This document shows, piece after piece, positions 55,441 through 64,000 of a DNA stretch of 64,000 nt. Under the pieces are notes generated by a model. The model did no database searches and had not been told where the DNA came from. It saw nothing but the letters and a program-made list of their open reading frames with translations. The translations under genes and the position numbers were made by a program. Source of the DNA: Lunularia cruciata (lineage: Eukaryota > Streptophyta > Marchantiopsida > Lunulariales > Lunulariaceae); NCBI GenBank assembly GCA_948567375.1, contig OX419760.1, forward strand, positions 50,344,001 to 50,408,000, read 5' to 3'. How positions within the stretch are numbered: position 1 is the first letter of the stretch; every line of letters starts with the position of its first letter.

Positions 55441-56079
55441 GCAAATTAGTATAATCACATTGACCCAATAGCTAGTGGACTATCCAAATAAGACCCAAAA
55501 ATCTTGCCCTAATATCTAAGATTTGCATAAGTCCTCCACTATAGACTGAAATACATTCTTTTTTTAAATTTAAGCTAAGCATCTTCCTCATTGGATTAAG
55601 TTCATGATTTGACTTCTTATCAAGAGGAAAACACAAAATTGAACTAATGTTTTTTAGATGAAATGATGAAATTGAACAAACCTAAGTCTAACTAGTCCAT
55701 ATTGGATTAGGATGTCAAAGATTGAATAGAAAATTTTGAAGAATTATATGAGTGATATGTTTTGGCATGGCCCTACTCAGAAATCAAGACACACCTCATC
55801 CACATGCATATTTCACATAATCCACCCATAAACTCTCTTTGAAATGAGTGTAACAAGTTTGGCAACCAATTAATTTTTTTTCAGGTGGGTTTCCATTATT
55901 AAGATTTATCTTTTTTACACACCATGAAAAGTTTTTACGGATTCTAACCTATTGCTGTAGTCCATAGAAAATATAATTAAAACCTCCCTATATCACCTTG
56001 TAGAAAAAGAAGGTCTACTCGGGCTGCTAAAGATTCTATTGGTAGTTTGATTGTGAAAAGTTTAGCCATGAAGGTGACT
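55441..56079. other. Spacer with no recognised feature
   Basis: AT-rich and CpG-poor, with no open frame of note and no repeat partner seen. It separates the oppositely oriented family E units. Confidence 0.4.
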
Positions 56080-59000
56080 TGGATGACTTTGAAACAATAA
56101 GATAAATAGTACTCCCAAAGGAAAGGCAAAAGGAATACAAGGTAAAAAAAGTGCACAAGGAAAGAACAGCACAAGCCCAAGAGTCCTAAATAACCAAAAA
56201 CAAAGACAGACACAAGTAAGCCCGAATGGACCTAAGGGCAAAAAGCACCTTAACAACAAGAACCAAAGAAACTAAGGAGTGTAGGATCTACTCCTAAATT
56301 GTATGGTAGAGGTCCTCCAATAATATTTTTGGTAAGTGGTGAGGGAGGACCTTAGTTGTGCTAGATGTATTTATTGCAACACTTGTTGATGAAGACCTAT
56401 TACTAGAGCGCATTGCAAAGTGACTAATACACTCAATCAATATGTTTTTATTATATATACTTTGTGAAAATAATGTATTTTGATACACCTTAAACATGGT
56501 TCTGGCCCATAGGGCAGCACTACAAGCCTTTCGCAACATATATATTTTTGAAGCAAAATTAAATTAATTTTTTTGGGATTCCTAGAAAAAAGAGTAGGAT
56601 ATGAGCATGGTTGGAGAGGCAACCAGTGCTCCTCTCCTTTGGATAGAAACTTGTGCTACATCTTCAAGAAGACCTTCAAATGGAGATGTAGGCGCCCAAA
56701 ATCTCAATTGTTTGAGGGACAAAAGTATCCAAGGATAGCCTAGGAGCATGGTGGTCCTCTTTGTCGCTAGATGGGATGGTTGCCAATGCTCTTGCCTGTA
56801 TGCATGCATGTGTCAAGGACTCTACTCATAGAGGGTTTGCCACCACCACATCATGTAGGGTGCAACAACCATTAGTGAAAGTAACTCTATCCACTCACAC
56901 TTGACTTATAGGTGGTCCTAGTAGATCCAACCATCACCCAATCTGAAATTGGACCTAAGTAGCTCATAAAATCTAAGTGATTGTATTCCAAACTGCATCA
57001 TAGACTCTGGTGGGCTCTCCACCTATTGCACATTGTAGAAAGTGCACACAAGGGGAACCATATGTGCATTGGTCCAACAACCCTATGAGAGCTAGATATG
57101 GGAGACCTAATAGTAAACTCCTCAAAAGTCAAATAGAAGTCATCAATCAAGGGTGAAGCCTAGAGCCAAGCTTTAGAGCCTTTCTCCTTGCAAGAGAGGA
57201 TCCTTTCTCTGTTACTAGAGGTGCATCAATGAGGATGCTAATAAGTGTATGAGTGTGCCATATGCTTATTAAGATCTGCTTGAAGTTCATAGAGTCTAAG
57301 GATACAAAGTCAATAAACTTTGGGAGTGACATGCATGCAAGGCCCAACAATAAGTCATGAGCCAATCAAAGATATGATTTGAAGGCATAGTGGATGGATC
57401 TATAGTTATGATAGGTTCCATTAGAAAATGATGATCCTTATGTAAGAACTGGTTTGCAAAACAAGGGACCATTAGGGCACATGCTCCAATAAATGCTATT
57501 AGTGTTGTGGCCTCTTGCTATATGAGACCACATCTGCCCATGACTATGGGGAGAGCTATTTACTGCCTACACCACTCATTTGATAGTTATGAGAGCATGC
57601 ATGGTACTAATAGAGTGGAGGAATTATGATGGACTGTTTTGTCAAACATCCACAAATATGGCAATAGTGCCTCTATAGGCAAGAATGTTTGTGCCAAATA
57701 TGAAGCCTTAGGGAGCTAACACTAACTAAGAATAGAATAGACCACATGAGTATTCTCCAACTAGTAGAAGAGGTAAGCATGGGTTGTGGCTTATAAAAAG
57801 GTGTTTGATATAAACAGACAAGATGAGAAAGTTGCCACCACATGTCTTAAAGTAGTGTAATACGCTATGGAAAATAAAGGCCCACCAAATAGAGGCCCTT
57901 ATCATATGCTCTTGGCTAACATCAATTATGAGAACTCTCTTGCAGTGGTATAATGGCTATAAAATAGAGGAATCTTAATACCATAGAAATTGTAGACAAA
58001 GGGGATCATGAAGGAATCTGATCTATAGATGAGCAAAGAGCGGGGAATAGTGTTGGACAAGAGATGGTGTTGAATGCATTGGAAGACATCAAATTGGACA
58101 ACCATCCAATCTGGCTAAATATCCAAGGATGCTTGAATGCTTGCAATAATAGTCTCATAGCCACAACAAACTTATGGAGAGACAAAAAGGAAGAAAAAGA
58201 CTACAAAAACTATAAGCAAATAGTGCAAGATACTAAATGAAAAAAATAAAATAAAAAATCTCTAATGGAAATGAGGTGCACTCTTGAAATCTCCTTTGCA
58301 AGAGCAAGGAGACAAGAGACTCCAAACAAACAAAATGCTCAATAGGGTGCATGACCAAAGGCAATGCATTGATTGAATGCAAACAACAGAAGAAAACCTA
58401 AATCTAGAGCATGTAACGAGAGGCAATATTGTAGGAGCTCAAAAACTAGCCTAGATAGCCCACCCATTGATAACCATGGAGAGTGGAGGAGCACATGGGA
58501 AAAGCAAGAATTTTTCAGTTGTAACTCCTCATATGACTAATAATCATGGAGAAATGAAGGAAGCTCCTCCGAGGAGGGTGGATGTAGGGTCTTTAGGGCT
58601 AATTAAGTCTTAGGAGAAGAAGGTTGGCCAGGTGGGTGAGAGTGCTTAGGTTGCCTATTTATACTCCCCTATTTGACCTAACATCAAGGATTGACAAAGA
58701 CAATAATGCTTTGGAGGTAGGGTGTGGAGCTATGGAGACTCTATAATTTGCCTAGTTGCGGCATGTGCCTTTATTGTTTACACTTCTTAGGGGGCTACCA
58801 AATATCCTCTCAAGAACCTATGAATCCCAGAGGAAATCTCTTTATGGCCTAACATACCATCATGGGTTGGAAGTAGTAATGTACATTGCAAAAAAATGGC
58901 CTATAACATCTAGGTGGAGATGTCTCTCTCGTGGTCATTTGGCAAAATAGCTTGGAGTAGGAGAGAAAGTGTGGATCCCACACAACAATGTAAAGGTATA

Positions 59001-59850
59001 TAATCCATGTATACATCAATGGCCACTGAAAACCTATTAGGAATGCTTGGATAAGGTCTAAAGAGTGTAACCAAGGATATGAGTTGGGGAGTGCTTGTAG
59101 ATATACTACCAAAGTATGGAAGTCTTTTCTTGTGGGGGGGGGGGGGGGGGGGAGTAAGAATGGAGGTAGCCTTTATACACATATGAAGAAAACAAGATTT
59201 CCCTTTATGATGGGCAAGGCATATACCTAACCATGGATAATTTAGACAAGATGTGTGGGACATTGATGGAGAGATATAAGGATGAACCAAGGACCCAAGT
59301 GGAAAAGACTTATCCTATGGGAGTGGCAGGATAGTAGGAGTGGGAGGAGTCTTTGAGTAGACTTGTGGAGGTGGAGGGGAGGTAGGAGTGGGAGGAGGGT
59401 TCAAGTTGGAAGAGGGTGTGGAGTATGGGATAAAAGTGGAGAGAGAGGGGGGGGGGGACAAAAGGTGAGATGTCCTTCATAGGATAGTCTTTCCTTCAAG
59501 GAGCTCCATTAGTAGAGGAGAAGTATGTGACCTAGGGACCAAGGAGAAGAAATATAGGAAAACCTCAACAATTATGTGCATGTGCTAAAAAATGCATAAG
59601 GGTTGATCCTTTGATCACACATATGGAGTATGGGGTGCCAAATGAGGAATGATGCCAAAATAGTCACTCTATGGCCCGATGCTAATGAACAAAATAGAGG
59701 TATCTAGAAATAATCTATGGAAAGTGTGCCCCTGTCAAATTGTACCCAAGAAAGGTTATGACAAGGAAGCAAGACATAGGAAAGAAATTCTATGTATCCC
59801 AATATAAAAGGGGAAAACAAGAGAGTACTGAAAAGAAAGAAATTAAAACC
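56080..59850 (-). pseudogene. LINE-like family E unit, first minus-strand copy
   Basis: On the minus strand the order is: hydrophobic frames with LPNDHERDIST (58910-59290), a long decayed middle, FIDFVSLDSMNF (57147-57365), a DGWIY-DHL segment (56840-56960, matching 55145-55200 in inverse), KEDHHAPRLSLDTFVP (near 56730), then ALWARTMFKV and LLEDLYHTI (56290-56540). The last parts match the 24893-25200 fragment, which fixes the 3' end. The T-rich 56080-56240 would be 3' untranslated. A parallel copy lies at 60850-63870. Assignment to a LINE rests on that shared C-terminal end; no RT motif was seen here. Confidence 0.42.
59134..59152 (+). repeat. Poly-G tract (19 G)
   Basis: An uninterrupted run of 19 G follows TTCTTGT; a second run of 11 G is at 59447-59457 within a purine-rich stretch. 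Both lie in the family E unit and are absent from the parallel copy near 63300. They are probably expanded homopolymers. Confidence 0.95.
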
Positions 59851-60849
59851 TAGAGGGGAGGTGAGGAAGGCCTATTTGCAACCTCCAAAGATCTCCCTCT
59901 ACTTCCACCTCTGCCTCTGATGTCCCATCTACAAGCAAGTTTGACCACATGTTTGTGGTAGTAGTGCACAATGCCCAAACCCATGTATGTGCCAAAGAAG
60001 TCCGGAATGGTAGATTGGGGAAGAGGCTCCAAAAGACTCCTATGATGTACTATGTCTACCTATCTATGCTAGCAATGCTCAACTTCTGCTCCCAACTGCC
60101 CACTGATGAAGAATAAGGAGATCTACAAATCTGTAGGTTCCACCATGTGCGGTACACAAAACTTGCTGTATCAAAACCCTCAAATACAAGAATTGCTCAA
60201 TATAAGAACTATATGGTATAAAAACACTTTGGTGCAAGAATCTTCTAGTAGAAGAACTTAACAATACAAAAATTATCCTATAGAAGAACCTGTCAAGGGG
60301 CTCAAAGCCCAAATTCAAGATTTGATTGGTGCTTCTACAAGTGTCTCACAAAAAGCTATGCACTATCAAGTCAAGCAGATTGCTCTTGAAATATTTGCAG
60401 AGTCCAAAACTAACTTTTCCTGAATTGTAATATAGGAAGTTATGCCTTACATTCCTGATCCCAAACTCCTGATTAACCCCACCCTTTTTGGTAATTACTA
60501 TCAAATTGGCACCTCTTTGTACCCACCCCACATAAATTCTTAATTATTGCATATTATAGTTGTGCAAAACAGCAAGGCATGATGCAATAAAGGTTACACT
60601 TGATGGGCTGAATGAATTATTGCTCTCATGGTTGATGGATACTTTGAATTGTATTTTGGACTGTAGATCATATGGTTCCTAATTAATTCCAGCCCTCACT
60701 AACCCTTAATCAAGTGGAGAAGAAGAATCCTCTCAAAGCACCTCAATCATTCATTAAAATCTACTAATCACATCCCATCCCACTACTTTCCTAATTATCT
60801 TTGCACTATGCATAAGTAGCTTCGTTGGCTATCTCTCAAGTTTAGCTAA
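59851..60849. other. Spacer between family E units
   Basis: A short minus-strand frame (59850-60032) ends with a GRGGSRGR basic stretch and may be the 5' end of the unit's ORF. The rest (60080-60850) shows no recognised coding, RNA gene or repeat. Confidence 0.4.
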
Positions 60850-63800
60850 TCTAGATTGAGTAGGACCATCCATTGCTCAATCTAAACATGTGAGTGAGTA
60901 GATCATAGGATCTAGGCCACTACATCTCTAACAGTGTTGTGGACTCTAGTAAGCTCTCCTCCTATGGTACACTATAGGATGTGGATGCCCTCAACATCAA
61001 ATGTAGAACCACATAGGCACTAGTCTGGTATGCCCAAGAGTCCTTGATGTGGTAGATCTAGCCAAAGTCAAAGTGCCATGGTGAACTCCTTTGATGTGAA
61101 TAAAAAATCCTCAATCAAAGGAGAATCATGAAGCCAAACACAAGAGAAGATCATATTTTTTTATTGAGTAAAGGTATGTTAGTGAGGATGCTAGACAAGG
61201 TGTGAGTGTGCATATGCTCCTTGAACTTTGCCTAAGTCTTCATAGAGTCTAGGGAAATGAAGTCCACAAAGGAAGGAAGTATTGTATGTGTTGGTCTTAG
61301 CAATATATCATGAGCCAATTAAAGAGATGTTTGGAAAGCATGGGTGCTTGAGTCAACTACCATGATGGGTGGCAATAAAAATGGGCATTCCTTGTACAAG
61401 AACCTATCTTCCAAAAGGAGAGCCACAAAGGCCCAAGCTTATAGATAAGCTATTGGTGCAATAGCCTCATATGATGTGATGCCACATCCTCCCATGGCTA
61501 CAGGAAGAGCTATATGCAATTGCTGCCTAATCCTTTGATAATTGTGGGAGCATACATAGCCCTGAGAGTATGGAGAAAGTATGGTGCATGTGACTATCAA
61601 AATATCATAAATGTGGTAGGAGGATCATCGTGGGAGGATAAGTACATGCCAAATATGATGCTCTTGGGACATAACATCACAAAAGGAGAGTAGGCCACCT
61701 ATGCGTTCCACAACTGGTTGAATAGGTGGGCATGAGAAGTAGCCTTAATCAATATTTTTCTGATATATACGCTTTAATAGTCCTCAACTCCAAGAGGGGA
61801 GCACAATAATCCCAACCCTCCCATTAGGAAGTTGAATCTTGATGTGAAATAAGAGGGAGTGAGGACTATATATGGGCTCCGAAACTTGCATTTACAAGTT
61901 TGAAGTTGTAAAGCCAAGGTTGCAAGACTAAGTATGAAAGCTTGCACTACCTAGACTACATCTTCCATAGGGACCAAGATGCAAGTATCATCTGGTAAGG
62001 ATGGAAAAAGACATGTGGGAAAGGCTGATGCACCTCTCACAAAGCTATGTGGTGAGCTATGGCACATAAGGGCACTCCCCAAGAATCTCCATAGCATTTA
62101 CCCTCCACAAATGCTAATTAAGTGAACTCTCCTATGGTAGTATGGTTGTTATACAACAATAGTGTCTTGATGCCATAGAAAGTATGCACAAAAGGAAAAA
62201 AAAAAGAGGATCTACTACCCTATAGAACAAAGAGCTTAAAACAACATTGGAAGAGAAATGGTATTGAAGGAATTTGAGACATCCTCTTGGATGACGACTC
62301 AATTGGGATGGAGGTTCAAGGAAGCTCTAATGCATGCAATAACTATCTCATAACTCCTAGCATTGCTATTGCATACCAATGAGGAGACAAGAAAAGAAGT
62401 GGAAAATTTGTAAACAAATGGTGTGTGATACTAAATGCAAGAAGACATCTCTTATGGTTATGGAGCACACACCATGTGTCTCCTTGGATAGAGCAAGGAG
62501 AAAAGATGCAATGAACAAATGAGCCGCACTTGGGGGCACTAAATCCAAGGCAAGATATTGGTAGAAAGCAAAGAGAAGGAGCAAGCTTGAGTTTGGCAAG
62601 CCAAGAAAGAGAAAATCTTGTAAATGCTCAAAACTAGTCCTTAAGGATCACTTACCAAGAAACATGGAGAGTGAAGTAGAGTGGAGTAGAGCATGGGCAA
62701 AGAAGGACTCTATAAGCTGTAACTCCTCATCTGGGTGGTAATCATGGACAAAAGAAGGAAGGTCATAAGTGGTTGATGGATGGAGTTCCTATAAAGCTAA
62801 GAGAGTATCAATGGCAAAGGCTATTGGTCTAGAGGGTGAGAGTTCTTGAGTGCTTGCTAATACTCCCTTACTTTCCATAACATCAATGAACGACCTAAAT
62901 GATGGTGGTTTAGAGGTGGAGCATGCGCATGTGGGGACTAAATGATCTATTTGGCTACTGATTGTGTTTGGATAATGTACTTTTCTTGTAAAGTAGGTCA
63001 ATCTCCTTGTAGAAACCAATGAATCCAAGAGGTAGACTTGCAATGTTCAAATGCAACTCCATGAGCAGGAAGAAGCAAAGTCCATTAAGAGATAGAGCTA
63101 CTAGGGTCCAAGTAGAGACATCTCTCTCTTGATCATTTGGGAAGATGACATGTAGGAGTATAAAAAGCATGGAGCCCACTAGATAGCAAAGGGGTATCAA
63201 GATCCTAGTGTCCATGCAAGGATAGGGTAGGTATCGGAGTAGAGTCTTAAGGAGGTCCAAGGAGTATAGCCAAGAGTAATATTGTGGTGGAGCTTGTAGT
63301 GAGACAGTTGGAGTATGAATAGGGTCTAAGGAGGTAGGCAACAATGTGGCCTTTATGGTCATTTGTAGGCATCTAGCTCTTCCTTGATGTTGTGCCAAGC
63401 CAACCTCCACCCATGAGCAACCAAGACAAAATTGCATAGGTCATTGGTGAGGTGGGATATAAGGAGGTGCTAAGGGTACTAAGGAGGCATGTTGGTTGAT
63501 GGCGGTGCAGGGTTTGGGGAGATGGAGGAGGATCAAAATGGGTAGGAGTGGTGGTGGATTTGGGAATCAAGGAGGAGAGGTCATGGGAGGAGTGGAAGGC
63601 TAAAGGTGATTCAATCATTCCTTTGGTTGATTCTCCAAAGGAGAATCAATGAAAGGAGGATCCTCCATAAGAAAATTGGCCAAAGTGGGTTCCTTGTCAC
63701 GGTACAATGGAAGACATGACAAAGGAGGAGAAGAAGCTCCATCAAAGAGAACCTGGCCCCCTATGGTACTCTGCTAAAATAGGTGGCACCTAGATCAATG

Positions 63801-63870
63801 TCCTAGATGCACACAAGGGGTATGGGGTATGCTAGATGAAGAATATTGCCTATGGTAGTCCTTCTAGCTA
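60850..63870 (-). pseudogene. LINE-like family E unit, second minus-strand copy
   Basis: It runs parallel to 56840-59800 over its whole length by eye: LPNDQERDVSTWTLVALSL (62955-63437), then TPLVGTAS-type decayed frames, and TCATAGAGTCTAGG (61235) matching 57289. The 160-codon frame 62955-63437 continues with LNIASLPLGFIGFYKEIDLL, the longest open stretch of the family. The 3' end is truncated at about 60850, where DGW-like sequence (near 60870) is reached, so the LINE C-terminus is missing. Confidence 0.42.
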
Positions 63871-63876
63871 CCTATG

Positions 63877-64000
63877 TGTTATACCAATAGCTAGATATAT
63901 TATCTAGAGGTAAAAATTAGCTTGGTAACATCTAGAAAGATACTGTGTATAATGGGCTAGCTAGATTAGATAGAGGTGTCACCAAAGGAGTACTTCTACT
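63877..64000 (+). mobile_element. Start of a family A LTR, cut by the window end
   Basis: TGTTATACCAATAGCTAGAT matches the LTR start at 8326 (TGTAATACCAATAGCTAGAT) with one change and stays similar through GAGGTGTCACCAAAGGAGTA. Whether it is a 5' LTR or a solo copy cannot be told from here. Confidence 0.85.

Noticed and set aside
58910-63437. Hydrophobic minus-strand frames as genuine membrane proteins
   Set aside because: They recur in two decayed repeat copies with stops and frameshifts around them, so the hydrophobic runs are better read as repeat-derived frames.

Overview
The window is nuclear DNA from a land plant with a large, transposon-swollen genome; the mix of decayed Ty3/gypsy chromoviruses, an Athila-like gypsy element and degenerate LINE-type elements fits a fern, gymnosperm or lycophyte better than a small angiosperm genome, but the species cannot be read from the sequence. 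No intact host gene was recognised. Almost everything is retrotransposon sequence in several layers of nesting. Most of it is strongly CpG-depleted and broken by stops that look like C-to-T decay (CAG/CAA/CGA to TAG/TAA/TGA).

Layout. 1-1871: 3' end of a chromovirus (family A) with chromodomain and 3' LTR. 1872-8325: an unusual gypsy element, here called family M: duplicated gag, putative 5' LTR, gag with two CCHC knuckles, aspartic protease, then a cytosine-C5 DNA methyltransferase domain (about 7334-8325). 8326-22268: a second family A element inserted directly after the methyltransferase region. Its 5' LTR is itself split by a nearly complete 7.8 kb gypsy element (family B, 8682-16443), and its RNase H is split by a solo family A LTR with a near-perfect target duplication. 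22269-24890: family M resumes with integrase and a decayed PHD-type zinc finger, then its 3' LTR-like region, which holds another solo family A LTR with a perfect 5-bp duplication. 24893-25440: 3' end of a LINE-type element.

25441-30090 is different: AT-rich, not repetitive within the window, with normal CpG frequency and a perfect 29-bp-arm hairpin. 30406-35945: chromovirus C with two LTRs carrying heat-shock-element-like motifs and an in-frame 20-residue tandem repeat between protease and reverse transcriptase. 36700-39540 (minus): LINE reverse transcriptase split by a solo family B LTR. 39552-42477: chromovirus D, internally deleted, split by another solo family B LTR. 42478-54190 (minus): three head-to-tail copies of an unrecognised unit encoding Glu/Lys-rich coiled-coil protein (family F). 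54275-63870: one plus-strand and two minus-strand copies of a LINE-like repeat (family E). 63877-64000: start of another family A LTR.

The most interesting system is family M: one retrotransposon lineage that appears to have encoded both a DNA cytosine methyltransferase (writer) and, after integrase, a PHD-like chromatin reader. This copy is dead: it carries frameshifts and stops, and its RT/RNase H segment is missing. The domain order can still be followed on one strand across the nested insertions. All similarity statements were made by eye from translated reading frames; no database was searched.
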